Shown here: positions 18,212-27,012 of the stretch, one piece after another | Numbering within the stretch: the stretch's first letter is position 1 | How the letters are laid out: each line of letters opens with the position of its first letter | From: Hirschia baltica ATCC 49814 | GTDB lineage: Bacteria; Pseudomonadota; Alphaproteobacteria; Caulobacterales; Hyphomonadaceae | NCBI RefSeq assembly: GCF_000023785.1 | Contig: NC_012982.1 | Span: forward strand, 2,728,001 to 2,792,000 | Direction of reading: 5' to 3' | Length of the DNA stretch: 64,000 nucleotides | Notes under the pieces: model-generated | The model's input: the letters and a program-made list of their open reading frames with translations, nothing else | Database searches by the model: none | What the model was told of the DNA's origin: nothing | Made by a program: the position numbers and the translations under genes

Positions 18212-19423
18212 TTAGTCAACCATCTCTGAATTGACCTCACTTTCAAAAATTCTTGGTGCTTGTTCAAAGAAATGACTTTTATAACGATCTACTAACCATT
18301 CATTGAATTGTTGTTGAGCACTTTCCTGCCATGAATATCTTCCGCGCTTGGCAAAACGTGATCGAAGCCCGATTTGTACCAATTCATCAACATGCCAATC
18401 TTGAGCGATGATGTGGTGCGTGGAGTTCATAATCATCTCCATTTTAGGCTCAAAGGCAGCATCCTCCATTGCACCCGGTGCCACAAGAACACCTGTATCC
18501 ATCTCAAGGCTACCTGCACCTGTAGGACGCAAGATCATATATATGACCATGTCAGCGGTTAGAACAAGAGAAAGTGTTGGCGGGATGTTTGCAAATGTCA
18601 TCCGATTGCGTTGTTCTTCATTAAGACCAGCAAACACAGGCAACACAGCCTTCTGAGTGGGATTAAAACTCGCATCAGCATGGGTTGTACCATTGAAACG
18701 CAAATAACCCGCAGCGCCCTTAGGTGCTTTTGGAAAACTGGCTTGTTCTGAAGGCACGAAATCGTGTAACGGGCCCTGATGGAGCCGACTAGCATGATAT
18801 CCGTCATTATTATTTTCGAACATCACCTTCCAATTCCATTGCAAATGCGGTGCATCTCCCGGTCTCGGCCCCTCAGCATTCTCGAGGTCATATCCAGCTA
18901 TAGCATTAGTAACTTGCTCAAGTCGCGGCGCTAAAGGTTCAGCATTAATGTCAAAGTGAACGAAAATAAAACCAAGCCAGACTTCAACCTTGAACTTGGG
19001 AAGACTGTGCTCTTTCTTATCGAAATTACACGTCTTATTCATAGCCGGAGCTCCAACCAAATCCCCCTTCAATGAATAGGTCCAATGGTGGTATGGACAA
19101 ACGAACCCACGTGTATTTCCATGCCCTTCAGCGACCAACATAGCACGATGCTGACAAACTGAACTCATAGCGTAGAGGTTGCCATCCCTAGCTCTCGCAA
19201 CAACAATTGGCTCATCCGCAATCTGAGTTGTAAAATAATCTCCCGCTTCACCAACCCAAGACTCGCGCCCAACACAAAGCCACTCCTTCGAAAATAAAGA
19301 TTCTTTTTCGAACTCATAGAAATCAGGATCAGTATAACACTCCGGCGGAAGGGTCTCTCCATCTAAAACATCGAGAATGGAGCTATCTAAACTTTTAAAA
19401 AACTCAGCATCATACTTAGGCAT
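18212..19423 (-). CDS. Rieske [2Fe-2S] aromatic ring-hydroxylating oxygenase, large subunit
   Basis: This 403-residue protein carries the Rieske site as VCQHRAML (C-x-H) and FVCPYHHW (C-x2-H) at about residues 87-110, and the mononuclear iron site as DGYHASRLH at about 207-215. It would add oxygen to an aromatic or N-methyl/heterocyclic substrate, using electrons from a reductase and ferredoxin. No small subunit or ferredoxin gene is nearby, which fits the alpha-only (alpha-3) oxygenases. The reductase at 4163-5371 may serve it. It heads a tight operon of six genes and has the shared operator element 55 bases upstream. Confidence 0.92.
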   Translation of the reverse strand: MPKYDAEFFKSLDSSILDVLDGETLPPECYTDPDFYEFEKESLFSKEWLCVGRESWVGEAGDYFTTQIADEPIVVARARDGNLYAMSSVCQHRAMLVAEGHGNTRGFVCPYHHWTYSLKGDLVGAPAMNKTCNFDKKEHSLPKFKVEVWLGFIFVHFDINAEPLAPRLEQVTNAIAGYDLENAEGPRPGDAPHLQWNWKVMFENNNDGYHASRLHQGPLHDFVPSEQASFPKAPKGAAGYLRFNGTTHADASFNPTQKAVLPVFAGLNEEQRNRMTFANIPPTLSLVLTADMVIYMILRPTGAGSLEMDTGVLVAPGAMEDAAFEPKMEMIMNSTHHIIAQDWHVDELVQIGLRSRFAKRGRYSWQESAQQQFNEWLVDRYKSHFFEQAPRIFESEVNSEMVD

Positions 19424-19477
19424 TTGTCTGCATCCACAATAAAAATCAATGGATACAAACTACCAACCCTTAGAACT

Positions 19478-19496
19478 ATTACTTGACCGTACGCGC
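19478..19496 (-). promoter_or_regulatory. Candidate AraC-type operator, site 2 (Rieske oxygenase)
   Basis: Plus strand ATTACTTGACCGTACGCGC, 17 of 19 bases identical to site 1. It ends 55 bases before the Rieske start and lies between that gene and the AraC-amidase fusion gene, which is itself on the same strand. The orientation relative to the gene is the same as at sites 1 and 3. Confidence 0.55.
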
Positions 19497-19570
19497 ACAA
19501 GAAGTTTTACATCGGCACTTTTATTGCTATCTTAGGTTTAAAATTCAACAATATCACCAATTCGGAGATA

Positions 19571-21886
19571 CTAATCCCCGCCATTGAATAACTCTTTGCG
19601 AATGACCGCGTGCACACCCCAATTTCCATTTGCAACTTGGCTTATACCGAAATCGATCCCAACGGACAAAAGAGAAATCGCTTCGTCTTCACTGAGAGTT
19701 TTTGCAGACATTAAAAACCTGCGCGCCTTTCTAAAACAATCCCTCATAGCCAGATCAATAGAAGATTTTTTATAGATGTCGGACTGAGCATTCACACCCA
19801 ATTCTTTTAAGTAATCAGGGTGACTAAACCCGAATATCACCCATTCTGTGGTTGTTTCTAATAATGGGTAATCTAGGTCCTTGATATAGCCCCGCATATT
19901 GTTTGATGTATGCAAAATAGGCTGTATCAAGGCAGTCATTGAACACTCAATTGCAGTTCCACAAAGCTCCGAGTCTCCTTGCGAAGCATGAGGATCACCA
20001 ATAGACAACATCGCCCCATCGACACCTACTGGCAAAAACAGGCTCGTTCCCGGACCAATACGCCAATTGTCCAAATTCCCTCCAAAATTTGAAGGAGGCA
20101 CGGAATCGACCAGCTTGTTCACCGGGGGCGCTAAACCAATTACACCAAAATGCGGTCTGATTGGAATTTCAACATTGCGAAGTATGTCATAGTTTTTTTC
20201 AATTTTGCTATGATCAACAGGAACGCCTGGATAGTCATATCGCTCATGTAAAACACCGAATGGATCAGTCTGAGGCGTCCACCGATAATTATAGACAGCA
20301 TGCGCACAGGCACGGCCGTGTTCTTTTTCAACCTCATATATAGTCACAACCTCACGATGAGTTGGTTCGGTCAAAATGTCGCTAAAGTGAAAACCCCAAA
20401 ATGCCGCTAGATTACTCCCGAAACTGCGACCTGCATAACGATGATTCGCACTAGGTCGTGGATTAATATCAAGGATTCGTACCTCAACTATATCACCAGG
20501 TTTAGCTCCAGCAATTTCTACTGGTCCCGTGCAAATATGAACTCCATACCCTTCTCCAGCCCCTCGCCCCTCTGAAGTCGCATCCATCGGACCTGCCCCA
20601 CGCCTATCGACTGCCTTGTGGTCGGCAGTCCATTCAAAAACGGCTTCCGCACCAGGATCCCCCTTAATCATGCGCTCGTAATCATCATAAGCGTGATGTG
20701 TTAGAGCCTCTATTGTTACATAGTCGCCCGATTGGACGGTCACAGCAGGTTTCAAAGCGCTCGAAAAGTACCCCCAATGGATAGTCTCGGGGGTTGCAGG
20801 TAGATGATGATGACGTACTGAGTTTTGAACCTCAACACTCTCTTCATCATGATCATTATTTTCTTCCAAATCTGAATAAGAAAATTCCTTATCTATTTTT
20901 TGATCCTTTAGACCTTCAGGGCGACCACGCTGGAGGACAGGGTTGACTTCAATTTCCTCTGGTGGTGCCCGCCTATAATCTCGTGGACTAATGCCATACT
21001 TTTCTCTAAAAGCACGACTAAAGGATGCAGAGTCATTGAACCCCCACTGAAACAAAATTTCCGAAATAGTGCGCTGCGCATGCAATGGACTTCTTAAATC
21101 CAGTCGACACCTTTCCAGTCTCCGATCTTTCACAAAATGACTGAAACTATCCCCTGTTGTTTCAAATAATTTCTGAAGATACCGAGTAGAAACGCCTTGC
21201 TCTTTCGCGATCTGATAAACGTTCAAATCAGGATCACTTAGGCGAATTTCTATTGATTGAAATATGCGCTCCAACAGAGCAGCTTTCGCACCCGCAGCAC
21301 CTCCCAACTCTTTCGCTGGCGCATTGTTTATAAGAGTCGCAGCAATAAATTCTGGTAGAGCTGTTTCTATGGGGCGCAGCTGATCATCGGTCACATCTGC
21401 AATCACATCTGCAACAGATCTCAATAATCCCGAGAACATCCGCCCCATTGTCGTCTCAGAGACAAGGTTCGATATATCTTTTTGAAGTGGCACACGTGAC
21501 TTCAAAACCGGTAATGTGTCTGGAACACATATAATTAGAAAGCGGCTTTCCTTTAAGAGAGTCAGTTTGATAGGAGTGTTTGATCCACCATATATAATGT
21601 CACCTTCTTTTATATCCTTAGAACTCTTGGAAGAAGTTACAGTTACCCCTCCTTCAAGTGCTAAAATCATCCAAAAACAAGGCTGGCCCTCATCCAAATT
21701 CATCGCAATTGTTTGAGAGGTGCAAGCAATTCTTATGAATTGGATATTCTGCCCTGTCTTGAAACTCGCCAACTCCCCATAGGGTTCTTCATCACTCATC
21801 AACAGAGATAATGAGAACCTCTGAAGAACAAAATTCCAAGCATCTTTGCGCTGCTGCTTCGGGTAGGCATTGGTGGTAAATTGCAA
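19571..21886 (-). CDS. AraC regulator fused to acetamidase/formamidase
   Basis: One 771-residue frame joins two complete modules. Residues 1-200 form an AraC-binding sensor domain and 205-305 the two-HTH unit (VYQIAKEQGVSTRYLQKLF and ISEILFQWGFNDSASFSRAF, ending YGISPRDYRR). Residues 306-358 are a charged linker rich in Asp/Glu. Residues 359-771 are a full FmdA/AmdA amidase: TPETIHWGYF, GVHICTGPVEI, GGNLDNWRIGPG and IGDPHASQGDSELCGTAIE. The start is a TTG with AGGA seven bases ahead. No in-frame ATG or binding site is seen in the linker, so the amidase is not separately started. It could be an enzyme that senses its own amide substrate, or a regulator using an amidase fold as an extra sensor. 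Confidence 0.88.
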   Translation of the reverse strand: MQFTTNAYPKQQRKDAWNFVLQRFSLSLLMSDEEPYGELASFKTGQNIQFIRIACTSQTIAMNLDEGQPCFWMILALEGGVTVTSSKSSKDIKEGDIIYGGSNTPIKLTLLKESRFLIICVPDTLPVLKSRVPLQKDISNLVSETTMGRMFSGLLRSVADVIADVTDDQLRPIETALPEFIAATLINNAPAKELGGAAGAKAALLERIFQSIEIRLSDPDLNVYQIAKEQGVSTRYLQKLFETTGDSFSHFVKDRRLERCRLDLRSPLHAQRTISEILFQWGFNDSASFSRAFREKYGISPRDYRRAPPEEIEVNPVLQRGRPEGLKDQKIDKEFSYSDLEENNDHDEESVEVQNSVRHHHLPATPETIHWGYFSSALKPAVTVQSGDYVTIEALTHHAYDDYERMIKGDPGAEAVFEWTADHKAVDRRGAGPMDATSEGRGAGEGYGVHICTGPVEIAGAKPGDIVEVRILDINPRPSANHRYAGRSFGSNLAAFWGFHFSDILTEPTHREVVTIYEVEKEHGRACAHAVYNYRWTPQTDPFGVLHERYDYPGVPVDHSKIEKNYDILRNVEIPIRPHFGVIGLAPPVNKLVDSVPPSNFGGNLDNWRIGPGTSLFLPVGVDGAMLSIGDPHASQGDSELCGTAIECSMTALIQPILHTSNNMRGYIKDLDYPLLETTTEWVIFGFSHPDYLKELGVNAQSDIYKKSSIDLAMRDCFRKARRFLMSAKTLSEDEAISLLSVGIDFGISQVANGNWGVHAVIRKELFNGGD

Positions 21887-22019
21887 TTTCAGTTCCTGCC
21901 TATACTAAACTCTCCCCCCTATAAATCCAAGCCTAATCTCGCCTCCAACCACCAAACTAAGTCAACAAAATTACCTTTTGAAGATGCTCCTATTTGTGCG
22001 CATGGTTAGTTTTTAGGCA

Positions 22020-23114
22020 TTAACTATCCGGATCTTTGACTGAGCCTTTGTTTGGAAAAATACCCCGGTCTATTTTTGCATGAATTCCCTGCGTTCCATC
22101 AACAACCTGAGTGATACCAAAGTCAGCTGCTACACTCATCAAAGAATAGGCGTCATTTGCACTAAGGTCCTGATGGTCAGTCAAAAGCTCAAGCATGTCC
22201 TTCGCAGTATTTTTCATAGCTTTGTTCAGGTCTTCATCAAATCCGTGTACAATCCAATGCTCATCTGTTTCCAATAGCGGTGTTGGAAATTTAAAGTCTT
22301 TGCGCACGATAATTTGGAAAAACACATCTAGAGATGCTTCTATCGCTGTCCCACTAATCTCACCATCACCTTGACTGACATGCGGGTCTCCAATTGAGAA
22401 TAAACCTCCCTTAACTTGCACCGGGTAATACATTGTTGAGCCAGCACCGATGCGCCAATTATCAATATTCCCACCATGTGCCCCCGGTGGAATAGTACTG
22501 ACGCGTTCATCAACTGCTGGCGCAACACCAGCCGTACCTAAATGCGGTCGTGCCGGAATACGTACACCTTGTAATGCAGTCTCTTTATCGCAATCTGGGC
22601 AATGCGTGATTGTACCTGGAATTAAGTACTTTCCTTCAAAATCATACGCATACAATGCTGCAGCAGTGTTCGCATTGGGGTCGAGTTCATATATTGTAAC
22701 CCTCTCTTTCTCGCCAAACTCCTGATACAAGTGCCCCCAGTTTGCAGCTAAATTGGAACCATAATTACAACGCGGAACCATCTTAAAGTAGCGCACCTCA
22801 AGCATATCACCCGGTTCCGCCCCTTCTACATGGATAGGGCCAGTCATAATGTGTACACCAGGAGCACGATCTTCGGGTTTTACCCCCATCCAAATTGCTT
22901 TTACACCTTCATCCATCATCAATTCAGGCGCATCTCCAGCGTGGTGCGTAATGGCTTCAGCCTGAATTAGATCACCACTTTTCACATATAGAGCAGGTTT
23001 TATATTAGGATGAAAATACCCCCAATGCACTGTTTCCGGCGTTGCTTTCAAAGTGTGTAAGGCACCAGGTTTTGTGTCTTTTCTTTGTTCACCATGATCA
23101 CAGATGAGGGCCAT
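22020..23114 (-). CDS. Acetamidase/formamidase (FmdA/AmdA family)
   Basis: The protein is 364 residues from the ATG at 23114, which has AAGGA seven bases ahead. The open frame reaches 23195 but adds an unlikely basic leader. Family blocks are TPETVHWGYF, GVHIMTGPIHVEGAEPGDMLEV, GSNLAANWG, RPHLGTAGVAP, GGNIDNWRIGAG and IGDPHVSQGDGEISGTAIE. It hydrolyses formamide or short amides to ammonia and the acid. A CPDCD pair (two Cys) at about residue 160 is an extra feature. It is paralogous to the amidase half of the neighbouring fusion, and diverges from the extradiol dioxygenase gene. Confidence 0.9.
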   Translation of the reverse strand: MALICDHGEQRKDTKPGALHTLKATPETVHWGYFHPNIKPALYVKSGDLIQAEAITHHAGDAPELMMDEGVKAIWMGVKPEDRAPGVHIMTGPIHVEGAEPGDMLEVRYFKMVPRCNYGSNLAANWGHLYQEFGEKERVTIYELDPNANTAAALYAYDFEGKYLIPGTITHCPDCDKETALQGVRIPARPHLGTAGVAPAVDERVSTIPPGAHGGNIDNWRIGAGSTMYYPVQVKGGLFSIGDPHVSQGDGEISGTAIEASLDVFFQIIVRKDFKFPTPLLETDEHWIVHGFDEDLNKAMKNTAKDMLELLTDHQDLSANDAYSLMSVAADFGITQVVDGTQGIHAKIDRGIFPNKGSVKDPDS

Positions 23115-23242
23115 TTTATTTTCCTTCTCAGAACTCAATTTTGTTGAGAATAGAAAACGTCGAAAGCAGCAGAAGCGTCTTGTTAAAAAACGCACAAATA
23201 CTTGAATATCTTTTTAAAACCCTTCCTAGTAAAATTTACGGG

Positions 23243-23257
23243 CGCTTCAGATCAAGA
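23243..23257 (+). promoter_or_regulatory. Candidate AraC-type operator, site 3 (extradiol dioxygenase)
   Basis: GCGCTTCAGATCAAG matches 13 of 15 bases of the minus-strand core of site 1 (GCGCGTCCGATCAAG) and points the same way relative to the gene. It ends 63 bases before the GTG start at 23321. A TATAAT follows at 23272-23277, placing the element over the -35 position, as expected for an AraC class II activator. Confidence 0.5.
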
Positions 23258-23271
23258 CCATCCCTCTGTGT

Positions 23272-23277
23272 ATAATG
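23272..23277 (+). promoter_or_regulatory. -10 box for the extradiol dioxygenase gene
   Basis: A perfect TATAAT lies 14 bases after operator site 3 and 43 bases before the start codon. No good -35 hexamer is present, which fits an activator-dependent promoter. Confidence 0.5.
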
Positions 23278-23320
23278 ATAATGGGTACACCTGAAGCTAT
23301 ACTAAAACCGGAGTTTTCTA

Positions 23321-24154
23321 GTGGAAAATACTAATTCAACTGCTTCCCCTCGTATGCCTTCTCTTTTTATTCCACATGGCGGTGGACCATGCTTTTTTAT
23401 GGATTGGACTTTGATGGGCGGGAAAGCGGACACATGGAATAAAACTAAAAGCTGGCTAGAATCTATTCCATCGTTCCTCCCAAGAAAGCCTAAAGCAATT
23501 TTAATCATCACAGCTCATTGGGAAGAAAAAGTATTTACGGTATCGGCCGCCCCAAAACCCCAAATGATATTTGATTACTCTGGGTTCCCGCCCCACACTT
23601 ATGAATTAAGCTTTCCTGCACCGGGACACCCAGAATTAGCGCACAAAGTGACAGACCTTTTATCCAAAGCTGGAATAGCAAGTAAAATAGATGAAGAACG
23701 AGGATTCGATCATGGGGTATTCATCCCCTTACTTGTTGCGTTTCCAGATGCGGATATTCCGGTAGTTTCAATGTCTGTTTGCTCAAACCTTGATCCCCAA
23801 CAACATATCGAAGCAGGCAAGGCACTAGAATCATTGCGAGATGAAGATGTGCTAATCATCGCGAGTGGTATGAGTTATCATAACATGCGCGCTTTCTTCA
23901 CCCCAGCAGCGACATCGCCATCAATAAAATTTGATAAGTGGCTGACAGATTCTTTGACCCATACTAAGAGATCGGATCGAGAAAATGCATTGTCCAACTG
24001 GCAATCTGGAGATGCAGCTCTGAATGCTCACCCTAGAGAGGAACACTTCATTCCGCTTATGGTTGCCTTGGGCGCAGGCGGCGAGGATATCGGTCAAAAG
24101 GTTTTTTCAGACTCTGTTATGGAAGCCACCATATCCGGATTCCGATTTGGCTAA
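23321..24154 (+). CDS. Class III extradiol dioxygenase (LigB/DODA type)
   Basis: The protein is 277 residues from a GTG with GGAG seven bases ahead. It shows the DODA/YgiD arrangement: FIPHGGGPCFF near the N-terminus, ITAHWEE at about 67, FPAPGHPELA at about 102, FDHGVFIPLL at about 129 and the His of SGMSYHN at about 187, which together supply the metal site. It would open a catechol-type or dihydroxylated ring next to the diol. It fits directly after a Rieske hydroxylation step. The BASS transporter gene follows after 45 bases, probably in the same transcript. Confidence 0.88.
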   Translation: MENTNSTASPRMPSLFIPHGGGPCFFMDWTLMGGKADTWNKTKSWLESIPSFLPRKPKAILIITAHWEEKVFTVSAAPKPQMIFDYSGFPPHTYELSFPAPGHPELAHKVTDLLSKAGIASKIDEERGFDHGVFIPLLVAFPDADIPVVSMSVCSNLDPQQHIEAGKALESLRDEDVLIIASGMSYHNMRAFFTPAATSPSIKFDKWLTDSLTHTKRSDRENALSNWQSGDAALNAHPREEHFIPLMVALGAGGEDIGQKVFSDSVMEATISGFRFG

Positions 24155-24199
24155 ACAAACAATTTCAAGCCCACAATGCAAAACTAAATTGAGACGATT

Positions 24200-25180
24200 A
24201 TGAAGAAGTTTTTACCGGACAAATTTGTCCTCACCATGCTCTGCATTGTATTGTTGGCTTTTCTATTTCCATATCCTGCTAGCCCAGATTTTTTCATTGA
24301 TTTGACGCTGGTAACTCAAATTGGGATTGCGCTCGTATTCTTTCTACATGGAGCAAACCTTGAACCATCTAAACTTGTAGCAAGCCTAAAAAACTGGAAA
24401 GCACACGGCTTAACTCAAGCCACGACCTTCATTCTCTTTCCAGTATTAGGTCTTGCAATATATTACAGCACTGGAGATGTTTTAGCCAAGGAATTGAGGT
24501 TAGGAATTTTCTTTCTCACGGCCTTACCTTCCACTATATCCTCATCCATCGCTATGACAGCGCTAGCGCGAGGCAGCGTGCCTGTCGCCGTATTTAACGC
24601 AACTCTATCCAGCTTATTTGGGATGATTATAACCCCAACCCTCATCGCTTTAGTTAGTACTTCAGCATTGGGGAACATGTCACTCCTATCGTCAGTTCAA
24701 GACATTGCTCAAACACTATTGGCCCCATTTATCCTAGGACAACTTGCTCGTCCCATCATACAGAAAGTCGTTTCCAAACATAAATGGATACTCAACCGAT
24801 TAGACCGTGGCGTCATTCTCCTCATCATCTATGTCTCGTTTGCAAAGTCCACGATTGAAAATGTGTGGTCGCAATTTTCAGCGATGCAATTTGGTTTAAC
24901 TGCAATAATTGTTCTGACTATTCTGGCGCTAACAATCACAACAACCACATTTTTAGCACGAAAATTAAATTTGTCCCTTGAAGATGAAATTGCCGCAGTG
25001 TTTTGTGGTTCAACAAAAAGCCTAGCGAATGGAGCACCGATTGCTCAAATCTTATTTGCAGGCTCACCGCAATTAGCGCTCATAATGTTGCCCTTAATGC
25101 TATACCATCAACTACAGCTTATTGCCTGCGCAACCCTAGCTCGGAAATATGCCGATAAAGCAATGGAGACAAATGATTGA
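24200..25180 (+). CDS. Bile acid:sodium symporter-family (BASS/YfeH-like) transporter
   Basis: This 326-residue inner-membrane protein has about nine or ten hydrophobic segments. SBF-like features are the opening LPDKFVLTMLCIVLLAFLFP, FFLHGANLEP at about 50, LTALPSTISSSIAMTALARG at about 110 and the late STKSLANGAPIA. Members move bile acids, keto acids or other organic anions with sodium. It follows the extradiol dioxygenase and converges on the hydrolase gene with a 10-base gap. The substrate is probably a pathway anion. Confidence 0.85.
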   Translation: MKKFLPDKFVLTMLCIVLLAFLFPYPASPDFFIDLTLVTQIGIALVFFLHGANLEPSKLVASLKNWKAHGLTQATTFILFPVLGLAIYYSTGDVLAKELRLGIFFLTALPSTISSSIAMTALARGSVPVAVFNATLSSLFGMIITPTLIALVSTSALGNMSLLSSVQDIAQTLLAPFILGQLARPIIQKVVSKHKWILNRLDRGVILLIIYVSFAKSTIENVWSQFSAMQFGLTAIIVLTILALTITTTTFLARKLNLSLEDEIAAVFCGSTKSLANGAPIAQILFAGSPQLALIMLPLMLYHQLQLIACATLARKYADKAMETND

Positions 25181-25190
25181 AGCAACACAG

Positions 25191-26837
25191 CTAGTCATTT
25201 ATTCCCATTTCACGTGCTTCTCGCGCTCTTAAATCTTTAAGCTGATTTTCTATATCAATACGTACATCAGACTCCAGCGCCAACCACCACTCACGAAGCT
25301 CTGTCAGATCTATTTCTGTAATCCAGTCTTTATATGGCTCCAACTGAGAAACCGGAAAATCATTGCTCATGTCCCTTAAATATTTATCGAAGAAACTGCG
25401 TATAAGATCATTTTGGCCTCGGATAATCACCTCGACAGGCGTTTCTCCAACAAACTCTGTTTTGAGCGGATCACGGATGAATAATGGAAGATCCGACATT
25501 CCCATGTGATGGGCTCCTTGGATTTCCATCCGATAAAAATCGTCTTTAAGACCTATTTTATCTAACCGTTCGTATGAAAAATCATTTTCAGTCTTTCCCT
25601 TCCCTGGAGGTGTAACTCCTTCAGAGGCATAAAATTTTTGTAAATCAGAATGGATCATCAAAAACGGGACGGGCATCTCGTTGGCTATCGTTTGTATGTG
25701 GAAATCCCTGCCGTCGATATTCACGCCTGCTGCACAGCGTTTATCAACCATGCATATCGCCCCAATTACTGATCCGCCAAAAGACATCCCCATCTGACCA
25801 GTTTTTTCCCAATTACTGATCTGTACGATGTCACGCACACTTTCCGGCACTTTACCTTCAGCAAGTTGGTTATGAACAAATAGTCTATCTTTAAACCAAA
25901 CAGGTATGCTCTGCAAAAAACGTCCATCGTATGGAAACATTTGAGCAGAAGATCCAATCACACCTTGAATACGTTCATCAAAAGTATTGCCAGAAAGAGA
26001 GGCGATCATTTCTTCAGTCTTGGTTTGCACTGAAGCATCTTCAAAAATAGACATATCCATTTCAACGACATCACCATCCGGAAAAACAGTCGAAGATGAA
26101 TCGCGACTATGTTGAATTGCATAAACAACATAGCCATGGCTAACGAGGTTTTCCATCAAAGCTTCATGCTGACCAGCATACATTAAATAGCCATGACTAT
26201 ACAAAATAGTAGGGAGATCAGATGCTCCTTCTAAAACAGGAGCATTTTCGTATGAATTGGTTCGCACATGTCCTAAATGTGTGAGCAATTCAGGCTTCCC
26301 AAACAGCGTTCCAATACCTTTTGCTGTATGATCAACTTCCTTCGTCCTGAAATAGCGCGCGCGCTTTATACCCGCTTTATCTTGTGCAGGATACCAAACG
26401 CGAAGTAACAAGCGTCGCTCTTCATTGCTATCAACACCTAAGACTCCAAGTCGGCTAGTATCGTCAAGTTCAAAATCCCTTACCCCTACAATGTAATCAC
26501 CTGTAGGTTTAGGAATAGAACTTATAGGAAACAGATACAGTTGATACAGCCCAAAGCTTGAGCATATCAAGAAAACACTTCCAGAAACAAAGGGAAAACC
26601 AGTTTTTCGAGGTTTGTTTCTTATTAAAACAAACAGAGCAACACAAACAAATCCGACCGTAACAAACAGAGCGTCTTTAGCCTGCCAACGATCTTCCATC
26701 ATACCCCACACACATGAAAGAACGCCGACACAAGCAAACAGCAGTAAAACACAGCTGCGAAAAGATAACGGCCGCATTAGCCATGCACCTAAAAATCCAA
26801 TTATGGACAATATAATTGCAATATCAGAACCAGCCAT
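25191..26837 (-). CDS. Membrane-anchored alpha/beta hydrolase (PAF-acetylhydrolase/dienelactone hydrolase-like)
   Basis: This 548-residue protein starts with about four hydrophobic segments (to about residue 105) and then a periplasmic or cytoplasmic hydrolase domain. Visible features are RVWYPAQDKAG, YSHGYLMYAGQHE (oxyanion region), the nucleophile motif GMSFGGS at about 345 and the catalytic His in GAHHMGM at about 445. The plan resembles plasma PAF-acetylhydrolase relatives. Ester or lactone hydrolysis is likely. It stands alone on its strand, with 175 bases before the next upstream gene. Confidence 0.8.
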   Translation of the reverse strand: MAGSDIAIILSIIGFLGAWLMRPLSFRSCVLLLFACVGVLSCVWGMMEDRWQAKDALFVTVGFVCVALFVLIRNKPRKTGFPFVSGSVFLICSSFGLYQLYLFPISSIPKPTGDYIVGVRDFELDDTSRLGVLGVDSNEERRLLLRVWYPAQDKAGIKRARYFRTKEVDHTAKGIGTLFGKPELLTHLGHVRTNSYENAPVLEGASDLPTILYSHGYLMYAGQHEALMENLVSHGYVVYAIQHSRDSSSTVFPDGDVVEMDMSIFEDASVQTKTEEMIASLSGNTFDERIQGVIGSSAQMFPYDGRFLQSIPVWFKDRLFVHNQLAEGKVPESVRDIVQISNWEKTGQMGMSFGGSVIGAICMVDKRCAAGVNIDGRDFHIQTIANEMPVPFLMIHSDLQKFYASEGVTPPGKGKTENDFSYERLDKIGLKDDFYRMEIQGAHHMGMSDLPLFIRDPLKTEFVGETPVEVIIRGQNDLIRSFFDKYLRDMSNDFPVSQLEPYKDWITEIDLTELREWWLALESDVRIDIENQLKDLRAREAREMGIND

Positions 26838-26956
26838 ATCTCGTCACAAGCCTTTATAATACTTATCGCCCCCCCACCCCAGCGAGCCTCAAGAAACATT
26901 AATGGATACGTCAATTTCTCGACATCACTTCTTTGGGTAAATCGCCTCTAATATGG

Positions 26957-26993
26957 GTAAAATGAAACACACCTTTTATCAGATGTGTTTCAT
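26957..26993 (-). terminator. Rho-independent terminator after the SDR gene
   Basis: ATGAAACACA (26962-26971) pairs perfectly with TGTGTTTCAT (26984-26993) around a 12-base loop. On the minus strand a TTTTA run follows the stem. It lies 20 bases past the SDR stop at 27013. Confidence 0.78.
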
Positions 26994-27012
26994 CATAACG
27001 AAGCCTATGCGC

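Noticed and set aside
20780-20900. A separate start for the amidase half of the AraC fusion gene
   Set aside because: The linker contains ATG triplets only out of frame, and no ribosome binding site with an in-frame ATG or GTG was seen. The simplest reading is one polypeptide.
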